The notes below the pieces were generated by a model, which had not been told where the DNA came from, did not search any database, and saw only the letters and a program-made list of their open reading frames with translations. Positions 35,858 to 45,248 of a stretch of DNA of 64,000 nt are shown in pieces (position 1 is the stretch's first letter; every line of letters starts with the position of its first letter). The stretch lies in NCBI GenBank assembly GCA_963714795.1, contig CAVQPS010000008.1, positions 1 to 64,000 on the forward strand, in the 5' to 3' direction. Source of the stretch: DATIXJ01 sp963714795 (GTDB taxonomy: Bacteria > Bacteroidota > Ignavibacteria > UBA10030 > SZUA-254). A program made the position numbers and the translations under genes.

Positions 35858-36285
35858 ACATGCTTGGACAGTGTTATGTACTAAAGCTATTATAGACCAA
35901 GAAACAAACAATATTACTTTGTTTGAAACTATCGAACAGATTAGCTTAGTTGAGCCACCCCCACCTGATAAAAAATATGTTTTACCAATCCCAGTTGAGG
36001 TAGTAACATTCTGGACTCGTGGAGATGATAACAAGCCTTCACGAGGGAACTGGACGTTTTACGCTTTATGGTCCAAACAATGAAACTATATCTCAGAATT
36101 TACAAAGCATCGACCTACAAACTTACGAAAGGCTTCGTAATAGAAGCCGACTCGCAGGATTTCCATTCCATGGCTTAGGCTTATATCATTTTGAAATCGA
36201 ACTTCAATTAAACGAAAAAGAATGGAAAAAAGTTGCAAGAATACCCTTAAGACTCGTGATGCAGCCACCTCCGGCAAAACCCTAG
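35850..36285 (+). CDS. DUF6941-like protein (frameshifted)
   Basis: About 145 residues after correction. The N-terminus EHAWTVLCTKAIIDQETNNITLFE and the C-terminus W.KVARIPLRL, with GLYHFEIEL before it, match a small beta-rich family I place as DUF6941; no function is known. One extra G near 36043-36046 breaks the frame; the continuation is EGTGRFTLYGPNNE. The start overlaps the previous gene. It is the third gene of the AT-rich cassette. Confidence 0.6.
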
Positions 36286-36435
36286 ATTGAAATCTACCTT
36301 CACTATTTCGAAGGATTCCTAGATATCAACAATTTCTAATTATTCTAATTTCATTCCCAAACTAAAACTCTAATTCACACAAACTAGCCAAGACTACCCG
36401 AATCTAAATTTCTTAGAATATCACACGACATCGAA

Positions 36436-36489
36436 ATCCCGCACCGGTTCAGACTGTCGGGAGGAAACAGCCACAAACCAAAGCGGGAT
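36436..36489 (+). repeat. 54-bp dispersed repeat, copy 1
   Basis: Bounded by ATCCCGC and GCGGGAT, with CAGACTGTCGGGAGGAAACAG in the centre able to form an inner stem ACTGT/ACAG. A close copy lies at 40357-40410 in the same orientation. Both are 125-150 bp after a plus-strand gene. It may be a palindromic intergenic repeat or a 3'-end hairpin. Confidence 0.75.
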
Positions 36490-36532
36490 CAATTGCATAC
36501 CAATAAGTTCGATAATTTATTTCCTCATCGAA

Positions 36533-37138
36533 TTACTGATCAAGTAATCCCTTTCCATCGAGAATTTTCTGCATACATTTTTCAATCCTTAACTCACGGG
36601 TTTTGGATTGTTTCGGTGCAGAAAAATAAAGAATGTATGCTCGTTGCCGTCCCGGCGTCAATGCCCGAAAAGCAGTTTTCAAGGCAGGGTGTTTATCTAA
36701 TTTATTTTGAAATTCTTCAGGAATGGTGAACTCGGAAGTCTTTTTCAAATTCACTTTTAATCCGGCTTTTTCCACTTCCATGGCTTCATGAATATATGCC
36801 TTCAGGGTTTTTGGCACTATTTCCCGAATATTTTTAAATCGGATCTGGCGCGCCGCCTGCACATTCTCCGTTTGCCGGATGAGAATGCCATCGGCATCAT
36901 GCAACAACGCGCCTTTGAAAAACAAAAGCGCACAGTATTCTTTAAATCCATGAATTAAAACTATGTTTTTTTTCTCCCCGCCCGCATGGGGAAACGTGTA
37001 ACAAGGACAACCCCACTTCAATTCTTCGGTCAGCCCGCAGTCGAGAACGATCGTTCTCAATTTCACAAATTCTTCCTGCCACTGTTTGGCTTTACGGAAA
37101 TAAAAATCGACATCGGGATTCGTTCTGCTTTTTGTCAT
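36533..37138 (-). CDS. YdeI/OmdA-family protein (DUF1801 + OmdA)
   Basis: 201 residues. The N-terminal DUF1801-type part has LTEELKWGCPCYTF and HGFKEYCALLFFKGALL; the C-terminal part is the Bacteriocin-protection OmdA/YdeI domain (FTIPEEFQNKLDKHPALKTAFRALTPGRQRAYILYFS). Family proteins are cytoplasmic and of uncertain role (stress or antimicrobial-peptide resistance in a few cases). The frame is intact. It follows a DHFR-like gene on the same strand (50 bp apart). Confidence 0.9.
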   Translation of the reverse strand: MTKSRTNPDVDFYFRKAKQWQEEFVKLRTIVLDCGLTEELKWGCPCYTFPHAGGEKKNIVLIHGFKEYCALLFFKGALLHDADGILIRQTENVQAARQIRFKNIREIVPKTLKAYIHEAMEVEKAGLKVNLKKTSEFTIPEEFQNKLDKHPALKTAFRALTPGRQRAYILYFSAPKQSKTRELRIEKCMQKILDGKGLLDQ

Positions 37139-37188
37139 AGTATGCTATTGTAATTGGTTTGCTGGTTTTGATGGTTTATTCTGTCCCA

Positions 37189-37839
37189 TTAAACTTTCTT
37201 CAAAATCAGATGCGTTGCTTTTTCGGAGCGAATGTTCTGAGAACATTTGTATCCCAATGAAACTAAATCGATGGAAGAGAAAAGATTTTCACCGGAACCG
37301 AGCAGTACGGGAGAAATGGCAAGATGTAATTCATCGATCAATTTTTCGCGCAAGTATTGTTGAATTGTCGAGACGCCGCCGCCGAGCCGAATGTCTTTTC
37401 CTTTTGCCGCTGCCATTGCTTGCCTGAGTGCGGAATGGATTCCATCCGTAACGAAGTGAAATATTGTTCCACCTTCCATCTCAATAGCCGGTCGTGCATG
37501 ATGCGTTAAAACATAAACTGGTGTATGATACGGTGGATTATCTCCCCACCATCCTTTCCAGGAATGATCTTCCCATGGACCTCTCATCGGGCCGAACATA
37601 TTTCGTCCCATGATCCACGCTCCGATATTTTCAAATCCTTTGGCGGCAAAATCATCATCAATACCGGTCATGCCTTCCGTTTGACCGCTGCTGTGCATTG
37701 CTTGAAATGTTTTCGTCGGGAAAAACCATTCATGTAAAGACATGCCCCCCATTCCTAAAGGATTATCGATGCTTTGACTCGGTCCGGCTCCATACCCGTC
37801 GATGGAGACACTAAAACATAAAACTTTTAATTTACTCAT
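37189..37839 (-). CDS. Dihydrofolate-reductase-family protein (RibD C-terminal type)
   Basis: 216 residues with the DHFR/RibD_C fold: VSIDGYGAGPSQSIDNP at the N-terminus, AWIMGRNMFGP, YVLTHHARP, RLGGGVSTIQQYLREKLIDELHLAISPVLLGSG. Members reduce varied substrates and mostly are not the folate enzyme. The gene is intact and precedes the YdeI-family gene. The substrate is unknown. Confidence 0.9.
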   Translation of the reverse strand: MSKLKVLCFSVSIDGYGAGPSQSIDNPLGMGGMSLHEWFFPTKTFQAMHSSGQTEGMTGIDDDFAAKGFENIGAWIMGRNMFGPMRGPWEDHSWKGWWGDNPPYHTPVYVLTHHARPAIEMEGGTIFHFVTDGIHSALRQAMAAAKGKDIRLGGGVSTIQQYLREKLIDELHLAISPVLLGSGENLFSSIDLVSLGYKCSQNIRSEKATHLILKKV

Positions 37840-37989
37840 TTCTTTATCCTTTTACGTGATTCAACATATTCGCCAAGGGATTTACCTTGCTGTTCCCCGG
37901 CTTTGGCCGGATTATTTTTCAAATAAAGCAAATTGGATATTGATAATCAAACCGGTACGTTTTTAACGCAAGCATCGACCATTTTCTGA

Positions 37990-38297
37990 GTGGTGGGTCA
38001 ATTTATAAAATCCCGTCTTTCCGAAATGTCACAAAGTGATCCCCTTCGGGACTCTTGTTCGGAATCCGAACCGGGTAGTCACTGATTAGATGCTGAACAA
38101 AAACGTTTCAGCAAGACGGGTGGGCTTGGTTGGCGTTTCTTTCATTACCCCCCGTCTTTCCGAAATGTCACAAAGTGATCCCTTCGGGACTCTTGTTCGG
38201 AATCCGAACCGGGTAGTCGCTGATTAGATGCTGAACAAAGGCAATTCAGCAAGACGGGAGGTCTTGGGATTGGTGATCTCAGGAAAATGACCCACTA
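37990..38297 (+). repeat. MITE-like double element
   Basis: Two tandem copies (38012-38120 and 38151-38258) start CCCGTCTTTCCGAAA and end CAGCAAGACGGG. Each contains CACAAAGTGATCC, CTTCGGGACTC, TTCGGAATCCGAA and GATTAGATGCTGAACAA. The pair is bounded by imperfect inverted repeats GTGGTGGGTCAATTT (37990) and AAAATGACCCACTAC (38284). A related single element in reverse lies at 8058-8195. It fills the gap between convergent or divergent genes and holds no ORF. Confidence 0.75.
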
Positions 38298-38371
38298 CCA
38301 TTTTCTGCAACTTTTTCATTTTGTATTTGTCTAATATTAGGTCTTTCCCTCAACCAAATACTGGTGATTAT

Positions 38372-40232
38372 ATGAAACGTTTTGGGTTACTGTTTTTCCT
38401 TTTCTGTTTAATTTCACAAACGTCGGCGCAGTCGCAGACGTCAACAGATAAATTGGTCGGGCTTTGGACTGCACGGCAGTGGTTCGGTCCGGTTGCACGC
38501 GGCACACTCATCATTGAACGCAACGACGACGCCTACACTCGCCGATATGATGGGACGAAGAGTTTCCATCCGCATGGAAAAGAACGAGTTGTGTTTCGAT
38601 TTGCCTCACGGCGAGGGCTCGTTTCGCGGAAGAATGCAAAAAGGGAATACGATTCTCGGTCATTGGTTCCCGCCGAACTCTCACGCTTTGCTTGTCGGCT
38701 TCAAGTTCGCCTCGCCGGTCGAGTTAAAGCCGGACGGTTCGAATCGCTGGAAAGGGGAAGTGGTGCCGCTCGAAGATCAGTTCACGTTTTATCTTTTAGT
38801 CAAGAAGGAAAATGACGGATCATACCTTGCAGTTTTGAACAATCCGGATCGCAATTACGGCGCACAAATCGGCGTCGATAAGATTGCAATGGATGGCAAC
38901 ATTATAAAACTTCTCGGCAAACGCCCATCGCAGAAAGCAGAGCAGGAACTTGCCAGCGGTGTGTACGATTCTTCCAACGATCTGTTCACGATGACATTTC
39001 CCGAACGCGGCGGGACATATAATTTTACCCGTGACGGAGATGAAAGCAATTTTTATCCGCGGGGCAAGAACCCGGAACGGTACGTGTATCATCCTCCGCT
39101 TGCCCGCGACGACGGCTGGCCGACAGCGTCTCTTGCCGATGTCGGTATCGATCAGAAAGGGATTGAAAAATTCATACAGATGATCATCGATATGCCGATG
39201 GATACGCTGAACGTTCCGCAGGTGCACGGCATTTTGATTGCGCGACACGGGAAGTTAGTGCTTGAGGAATATTTTCATGGTGAGAACCGCGATAAACTGC
39301 ACGACACGCGATCGGCAGCGAAAAGTCTGACGGCAACGATCGTCGGTGCGGCAATGCAGGATGGCGCGCCGCTCAAATTATCGTCTCCTGTGTATAAAGT
39401 CATGAACGGCGGCACGTTTCCGGAGGGAATCGATTCATTGAAGCGGGCGATGACGCTCGAGAATCTTCTGACGATGTCGTCCGGTTTCTTCTGCGACGAT
39501 AACAACGACCAGGCGCCGGGCAACGAAGAAACGATGCTTGATCAAACCGCCGAACCGGATTATTACAAGTTTACGCTCGAACTCCCGATGGCGTTTCCGC
39601 CCGGCGAGAAATCGATCTATTGCAGTATTAACCCGAATCTTGCGCTCGGGATGGTGAGCCGTGCGACCGGCGATTCGCCAATGTATATATTCGATCGCCT
39701 TCTGGGAGCTCCGTTAAAGATCAAGACGTATGCATGGGATTTGGATCCTGCAGGAAATCCGTATGGCGGCGGCAGTGTGCAGTTGTTGCCGCGCGATTTC
39801 ATGAAACTCGGTCAGCTCATGCTGAATGAAGGAGTCTGGAATGGACACAGAATACTCAGCCGCGATTTTGTCGACCGCGCTTCGTCGCCGTTGTATCATA
39901 ACAATAATATTCAGTACGGATATTTATGGTGGAGTATCAATTTTCCGTACAAGAACCGGATGGTGCGTGCATTTTTTGCCGGCGGGAACGGCGGCCAGAG
40001 CGTGAATGTGATACGGGATCTCGATATGGTCATCGCCACCTATGCCGGAAATTATGCAACGAGAGTTGGACTTCATATCCAGCAGGATTATATCCCGAAT
40101 TTTATTCTGCCGGCAGTCCGGGAAGCGGGAGACGATAAGAATGCGCCGGTGATCGAAGGACACTTCGTCACGCCGTACGGACATTCAACGGAAAACGGCA
40201 GAATCGTACAGCCGGTTAAAGAAAAGAATTGA
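38372..40232 (+). CDS. Serine hydrolase, beta-lactamase superfamily (frameshifted)
   Basis: The ATG at 38372 gives a signal peptide (MKRFGLLFFLFCLISQTSA). An N-terminal beta-rich region (about 20-215) comes before a class C/PBP4-type serine hydrolase domain with the SxxK motif SAAK (in DTRSAAKSL), the YxN-type motif YCSINPNL and the third motif region near FAGGNGGQSVNV. Such enzymes act on peptides, esters or cell-wall stems. One extra C near 38540 breaks the frame; removing it joins RNDDAYT to ADMMGRRVS. The corrected length is about 620 residues. The protein is probably periplasmic or secreted. Confidence 0.82.
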
Positions 40233-40356
40233 GTTAGGGGTTCAGGGAGGGACACTCTCGTTCTCCGAGTGTTGTACATTCGGACACTGGTGGTCTGACA
40301 GTGCAACTCTCGGAAAACAGGGTTCTCTTGATTACTATTCCATCCAGCAATAAAAA

Positions 40357-40410
40357 ATCCCGCTCCGGCTCAGACTGTCGGGAGGAAACAGCCTCAAACC
40401 AGAGCGGGAT
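40357..40410 (+). repeat. 54-bp dispersed repeat, copy 2
   Basis: Starts ATCCCGCTCCGG and ends CCAGAGCGGGAT; the centre is CAGACTGTCGGGAGG. It matches 36436-36489 at nearly every base. The end arms CCCGCTC and GAGCGGG pair perfectly here. Confidence 0.75.
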
Positions 40411-40446
40411 TCATTAAGGGTAAACTATTTTCTGCTGATTTCTTTC

Positions 40447-40650
40447 CTAGAAAGAATGTATTCGCTTGTCCGAGTGAGAGTAGTGAATGTTCATAATTTC
40501 TTTGTATAACCGTATTGTCCGCTCGCCGTTATATAAGCGGTTGCGCAACGGAGCGACAACATTCAAAACAAGATAAATGTCTTCCGGGTTCTTTTCTTTT
40601 AAGATGTTATTCAATTTGGCTGCAGCACTATGCCAATTCATCAGGATCAT
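40447..40650 (-). CDS. Possible small protein of unknown function
   Basis: 67 residues (or from the Met at the fourth codon, about 64), rich in Asn, Arg and Leu: LNNILKEKNPEDIYLVLNVVAPLRNRLYNGER. The sequence looks more like a real helical protein than random translation, but there is no clear ribosome site and no recognised family. It lies in a gap of over 600 bp that otherwise holds the repeat at 40357 and hairpins at 40240-40320. Confidence 0.35.
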   Translation of the reverse strand: MILMNWHSAAAKLNNILKEKNPEDIYLVLNVVAPLRNRLYNGERTIRLYKEIMNIHYSHSDKRIHSF

Positions 40651-40892
40651 AATTCAGTCGAGGATTGCAATTGTGTGTCTAACGGGGGTAACTGATTAAT
40701 AAAAATATAAACTCTTTTCATTTCTTTTTCTATGCTTTCCATCACAACTGCGTTGACATTCGAATCTCACAATAATCACTATATATTAGATGCGATGAGG
40801 TGAATTCGGTTTAATTGCCGATGTGACGGTACGCAAACCTTCCTTGAAATCCCGGTCAATTTTTAAGATTTTTGATGAGGATTGGGAACATC
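40651..40892 (+). other. Leader region of the methyltransferase gene
   Basis: No ORF. TATATTAG near 40782-40789 is a candidate -7 element, and TGACGG (about 40823) can pair with CCGGTCA (about 40853) before a T-rich stretch (ATTTTTAAGATTTTTG). This is a possible structured leader; it does not match any riboswitch that I can recall (SAM, SAH and cobalamin motifs were looked for). Confidence 0.25.
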
Positions 40893-41798
40893 ATGAAGCC
40901 GCTCATACAAAAATTGCTTGTGGAGGGACCTGTCGTTTTGGACGGCGGGTGGAGTACGGAATTCCGGTCGCTCGGTTTGGAGCCGGGGGAATGCCCGGAT
41001 TTATGGAATCTTACCAAACCGGATATTGTCGAATCGGTTGCCCGCTCGTATGTCGATGCGGGAAGCCGAATTATTCTGACGAACACATTTCGCTCGAACC
41101 GCCTTGCACTCGAGCCCTATTCTCTTGTCGACAAGATCGAAAAGTTGAACCGCAAAGGTATTGAACTTTCAAAAAATGCCATCGGAAGAAAAGGGCTTGT
41201 GTTTGCGTCGATCGGTCCGGCCCGCAATCTCTCGATGCAGGGAAAACTGCCGGGTGAAACAATCCTGATGAATGTCTTCAAAGAGCAAGCGGAAATTTGT
41301 GCCAATGCCGGCGCCGACGGCATCGTGCTCGAATCTTTTTTTGATATTTACGAAGCGAGGATCGCCGTGCTTGCCGCAAAATCCGCCGGCATCCCGGTTG
41401 TCGCTTCGGTCGTATTTGATTACGGGCAGAGTAACGACCGGATCGCCTCGGGACATTCGCCGGAACATGTGGCATCCATTTTAGAAAAAGCCGGCGCCGA
41501 TGTCATCGGTGCGAACTGCGGCCTCGGCATCGAACAGTATCTTCCGGTTTGTAAACGTCTCCGTGCGGCAACAAAATTACCGATCTGGATGAAGCCGAAT
41601 GCCGGTTCGCCGACATTTATCCGTAACCGCATCATCTATCCGACAACGTCGCGGAATTTTTCGATGTATGCACAGGTGCTCAGTAACCTGGGGGCTGATT
41701 TTATCGGCGGATGCTGCGGAACAACGCCGGAATATATTTTTGAAATGGCGCGTAATCTGAAGAAACGCTATCGCAACCGGATGATGCTGCAGGAATAA
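40893..41798 (+). CDS. Homocysteine S-methyltransferase-family protein
   Basis: 301 residues from the Met at 40893; an in-frame ATG at 40872 is less likely. It is a TIM-barrel methyltransferase with DGGWSTE near the N-terminus, the zinc ligands in GANCG (about residue 207) and GGCCGTTPE near the C-terminus, and ILTNTF/NPGS-like intermediate blocks. The family moves a methyl group from betaine, S-methylmethionine or cobalamin-bound donors to homocysteine. As a stand-alone domain it is likely BHMT/MHT-like and not MetH. Confidence 0.9.
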   Translation: MKPLIQKLLVEGPVVLDGGWSTEFRSLGLEPGECPDLWNLTKPDIVESVARSYVDAGSRIILTNTFRSNRLALEPYSLVDKIEKLNRKGIELSKNAIGRKGLVFASIGPARNLSMQGKLPGETILMNVFKEQAEICANAGADGIVLESFFDIYEARIAVLAAKSAGIPVVASVVFDYGQSNDRIASGHSPEHVASILEKAGADVIGANCGLGIEQYLPVCKRLRAATKLPIWMKPNAGSPTFIRNRIIYPTTSRNFSMYAQVLSNLGADFIGGCCGTTPEYIFEMARNLKKRYRNRMMLQE

Positions 41799-41816
41799 CC
41801 TTTGGTGGAAAAAAGA

Positions 41817-41857
41817 ATCGCCGTCTCCGGCACTACCACATAGCCGGAAACGGCGAA
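41817..41857. terminator. Terminator between convergent genes
   Basis: TCGCCGTCTCCGGC and GCCGGAAACGGCGA form a strong stem with one mismatch and an 11-base loop. It lies 20 bp from each stop codon and is followed by a T-rich stretch on the plus strand and by TTCTTTTTT on the minus strand. It probably serves both genes. Confidence 0.75.
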
Positions 41858-41872
41858 ACTGTTTTACGACGA

Positions 41873-42766
41873 TCAGTTGGTGTTCGGCTTATCGGTAATG
41901 ATGACGAGGTACTTATCCCGCCAGAATGTATCCGGCTGTGCGATCGTCAGCAACGATTCGTTCTCGCTGATTTCTGTTTTCTTATAGAATTGTTCGGCAC
42001 GTTTCGGAACGATCTCGTCGATCTTGCCGTCGACATGAATATTGTTTTCGACAAGTCTATTGATCGGTTTGAAATTTTTATCGTCGAATCCGCTTGCAAG
42101 CGTTGTGGTCGAGCCGAGCCATCCCCAGAGAAAGCCGCCTTCTTTTTTGATGATGCCCATTTTCTCAAGCTGGTCTTTCGTTCCGGCAATATAATATGCC
42201 GTGCTGATCTGTTTATATTGAATATCGATGACGGAATCTTTCTGCGTCAGCAGGTTATTCTTTTCGCCGATCGTTTGCTGAAGTCCCTGAATGCGGTTAC
42301 CGAGATCGGCAATTGTCTGATCGCGGTCGTCCAGCGTCTTCTTCATGTTCTCAACGATCTGTTCAATGCCCGCATACTGTTTCTTAGACGAACTGAGTTT
42401 GGAACGCAGATCCGCAAGCCGCTTGTGGTTCTCGCTCAACGTGGCGCGGATGATATTGATTCGGTCGATCAGTTTCGTGTGCAATTCATCGGCGGTCAGT
42501 TTCTTTTCCGATTCCATTTTGGAGGTTTCATTCAATAACGATTTCTCTTTGGCTTGAAGATCCTGGATGCCCGTATAGAGGTCGTTGATGGAAGTGGTCA
42601 CCGTATCGACGAACATATCGCGCGTGGTGATCGCCTGATCGAGTTGCCGGTTTGCTTCCTGCAGCGCGCTGTATTGTTTTTGAAATGCCTCATCCGTACC
42701 GTTGCACTCATACAGGAAAACCGCGAGTACTGCAATAACGGCGATGATGATGATGTTGCTTTTCAT
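41873..42766 (-). CDS. Membrane-anchored coiled-coil protein
   Basis: 297 residues from the Met at 42766 (MKSNIIIIAVIAVLAVFLYEC), a single N-terminal transmembrane or signal segment. Residues 25-180 form a long heptad-rich coiled coil (QTIADLGNRIQGLQQTI), then a C-terminal globular part with PDTFWRDKYLVII. The function is unknown; such proteins act as periplasmic or envelope scaffolds. The gene is convergent with the methyltransferase and divergent from rlmD. Confidence 0.7.
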   Translation of the reverse strand: MKSNIIIIAVIAVLAVFLYECNGTDEAFQKQYSALQEANRQLDQAITTRDMFVDTVTTSINDLYTGIQDLQAKEKSLLNETSKMESEKKLTADELHTKLIDRINIIRATLSENHKRLADLRSKLSSSKKQYAGIEQIVENMKKTLDDRDQTIADLGNRIQGLQQTIGEKNNLLTQKDSVIDIQYKQISTAYYIAGTKDQLEKMGIIKKEGGFLWGWLGSTTTLASGFDDKNFKPINRLVENNIHVDGKIDEIVPKRAEQFYKKTEISENESLLTIAQPDTFWRDKYLVIITDKPNTN

Positions 42767-42997
42767 GCGTGTTGCCCTTTCTGTTTTTTTCGATGGCCGC
42801 AGGAACCGAAGTTTCAATCCATTTCAGAACCGAGTCAGATTGAAAAATGTATTATCAAGTTAAAGGAATTCAGCCTGAAGTCAAGTGAAAATTTTTTTAG
42901 AATTCGGCAATATCGTCTGGTCGAAATCATTATGCTGAATAAGCGGCTTAATAACGTTGTATGCAGATGAAGAAAATTTAATTTTGTATATTGAAGC

Positions 42998-44407
42998 ATG
43001 GAAATCAATAAAGGCGATGAAATCGAGCTGATGATCGAGCGGCTTTCCGGTGAAGGGAAGACCGTTGCGCGGAAAGACGGTATGGTGTTTTTTGTGGAAG
43101 ATGCCGTTCCGGGCGACGTTGTTCGTGCGCGGATATGGAAACTTCAGAAAAAATTTGCCGAAGCGCGGGCAGTGGAAATTCTTACCCCGTCAAAATTGCG
43201 GACAATACCGAAGTGCAAACATTTCGGCGTGTGCGGCGGATGCAAATGGCAGAATCTTTCGTACGAGGCACAGCTTGGATTTAAGCATCAGCAGGTGGTC
43301 GATGCATTTCAACGGATCGGCGGATTCACATCGCCGGATGTCAGGCCGGTGATCGGCTGCGACGAGCCGTATTTTTACCGGAATAAAATGGAGTTCACAT
43401 TTTCCCGATACCGTTGGCTGACGAATGATGAAATGCTTCAAACGGAGGAACAGCCGGAAGAAGTTGCTCTTGGACTTCATATTCCCAAGCGCTATGATAA
43501 AGTGTTGAATCTTGAAGAATGCTGGCTTCAGTCGGAATTGAGCGCGGCAATCGTCAATACCGTTCGAGAAGTAGCGATAGGTTGGGACTTGAATGTCTAT
43601 TCTTCCGACGATCAGCAGGGATATTTGCGGCATCTGGTGATTCGTGAAAGCAAACGAACGGGGGAGGTGATGGTCAATCTTGTCACTTCCACCGATGTGC
43701 GTGAAGTAATGCAAAAGCTAACCGATTTTTTGCTCAAACATTTTCCACAAATCACGACAGTGGTCAATAATATCACGGGACGCCGGTCGATGGTTGCGGT
43801 CGGCGAAAAAGAAATTGTCTATCACGGTCCGGGGTACATCACTGAAAAAATCGGAGACTATATATTCCGCATTTCTGCAAATTCATTTTTTCAGACGAAT
43901 ACAGTGCAGGGTGAAAAGCTGTATCAATGCGTCCGTTCGGTTGCCGGTTTGACACCGAATGATGTCGTGTACGATTTGTACAGCGGTACCGGCACGATTT
44001 CGATTTTCTTATCGAATGCGGTCGAGCGGGTCATCGGGATTGAAATGGTGGAAAGTTCTATTGCCGATGCAGAGCGGAATGCGGAATTGAATCGCATTGC
44101 CAATTGCTATTTTCTTCAGGGAGATTTGAAAGACCGGCTGACGAAAGACAGTGGCTGGCTGCAGGAACATCCCCGGCCGTCGGTGATTGTCGCTGATCCG
44201 CCGCGTGTTGGAATGCACGCTAAAGTGGTCGATCAGATTGTGAAGCTTGGTCCACAGCGAATTGTGTACGTCAGTTGTAATCCTTCGACGCAGGCGAGAG
44301 ATGCAAAATTGTTGTGCGATCAGGGATATGTTCTGCATGAAATTCAGCCGGTGGACATGTTTCCGCACACCGATCATATCGAGGCGGTTGCGTTCTTCAC
44401 TCGATAA
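42998..44407 (+). CDS. rlmD: 23S rRNA (uracil-5-)-methyltransferase RlmD
   Basis: 469 residues. Domains: N-terminal TRAM (about 1-60, SGEGKTVARKDGMVFFVEDAVPGD), a [4Fe-4S] cluster region with CKHFGVCGGCKW, and a Rossmann SAM-methyltransferase domain with DLYSGTGTISIFL, VVADPPR and the catalytic Cys in VSCNPSTQARD. It methylates 23S U1939 (or a related position; RlmCD and TrmA share the fold). The start codon at 42998 follows TATATTGAAGC directly, so the mRNA could be nearly leaderless. Confidence 0.94.
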   Translation: MEINKGDEIELMIERLSGEGKTVARKDGMVFFVEDAVPGDVVRARIWKLQKKFAEARAVEILTPSKLRTIPKCKHFGVCGGCKWQNLSYEAQLGFKHQQVVDAFQRIGGFTSPDVRPVIGCDEPYFYRNKMEFTFSRYRWLTNDEMLQTEEQPEEVALGLHIPKRYDKVLNLEECWLQSELSAAIVNTVREVAIGWDLNVYSSDDQQGYLRHLVIRESKRTGEVMVNLVTSTDVREVMQKLTDFLLKHFPQITTVVNNITGRRSMVAVGEKEIVYHGPGYITEKIGDYIFRISANSFFQTNTVQGEKLYQCVRSVAGLTPNDVVYDLYSGTGTISIFLSNAVERVIGIEMVESSIADAERNAELNRIANCYFLQGDLKDRLTKDSGWLQEHPRPSVIVADPPRVGMHAKVVDQIVKLGPQRIVYVSCNPSTQARDAKLLCDQGYVLHEIQPVDMFPHTDHIEAVAFFTR

Positions 44408-44417
44408 ATAAAATCGA

Positions 44418-45134
44418 TTACTTCCTTCCGCAATAAATTGTTGCCGCTCCGAATGTGAGCGAGAACGACTCCGCGTTGTGAAATCCTGCCTGCCGCAATA
44501 ACGAAAGAAATTCCTGTTGGTCGGGAAATTGGGCGATGGACCGGGGAAGATAACGGTACGCGGCATTATGCCGGGAAATAATTTTTCCGAATAACGGTAA
44601 TCCGATACGGGAATAGAGATAATAGAGTTGTTTGATGACGGGGGTTTTTGGCGTAGAGAGTTCAAGAATGATCGAAGTGCCAGTTGGTTTCAGGACGCGG
44701 TACATTTCACGAAGTGCGCGCAGCCGGTCAGCGAAATTCCGGATACCGAACGCGACGATCGTGGCATCGAATGATTCATCGGCAAACGGAAGCTCATGCG
44801 CATCGCATGAAACAAGTTCGATCCGATCTGCTTTGTCGATGTGAGCCAATTTTTGTCGAAAGACATTCAGCATATTCGGTGCAAAATCGGAACCGGCGAT
44901 ATGTCGCGGGTTGAGAGACAGCAGTTCCAGCGAAACATCACCGCTGCCTGCGGCAATGTCGAGGAACGTTCCACCTTCCTTTTCCTGAAGAAGTTCAATG
45001 GCTTTTTTTCGCCATCGGATGTCCATGCCGAAGCTCAACAGGTGGTTGAGAACGTCGTACGTCGGTGCGATGGCATCGAACATCGAACGGATTTGCTCAG
45101 GCTCTTCCCGGCGTATTTGTTGAGAAACTGACAT
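44418..45134 (-). CDS. menG: Demethylmenaquinone methyltransferase
   Basis: 238 residues from the Met at 45134. It is a class I SAM methyltransferase of the UbiE/MenG family: FDAIAPTYDVLNHLLSFGMD at the N-terminus, SAM motif IAAGSGDVSLELL, VAFGIRNFADRLRALREMYRVLKP, and the motif I-II Asp and Glu in place. It methylates demethylmenaquinone in the last step of menaquinone synthesis. UbiE-type ubiquinone function is unlikely in this group. It is convergent with rlmD, with only 10 bp between the stops. Confidence 0.94.
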   Translation of the reverse strand: MSVSQQIRREEPEQIRSMFDAIAPTYDVLNHLLSFGMDIRWRKKAIELLQEKEGGTFLDIAAGSGDVSLELLSLNPRHIAGSDFAPNMLNVFRQKLAHIDKADRIELVSCDAHELPFADESFDATIVAFGIRNFADRLRALREMYRVLKPTGTSIILELSTPKTPVIKQLYYLYSRIGLPLFGKIISRHNAAYRYLPRSIAQFPDQQEFLSLLRQAGFHNAESFSLTFGAATIYCGRK

Positions 45135-45248
45135 GGAAATCAATTTCCAGAAAAGCATTTTGAAAAGCAAATAGAACATTGTGATGCTATTTCCACATAC
45201 TCTTGCTTTTTACCGGACTTTCCCTTATGTTCCACACATTATTTTCCA

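Noticed and set aside
36533..36729. Plus-strand open frame at the 3' end of the YdeI-family gene
   Set aside because: It is antisense to the YdeI-family frame, which has two recognisable domains.
40651..40892. Riboswitch before the homocysteine methyltransferase gene
   Set aside because: No SAM, SAH, cobalamin or THF motif can be aligned by eye; only weak pairing was seen, so it is given as a low-confidence leader.
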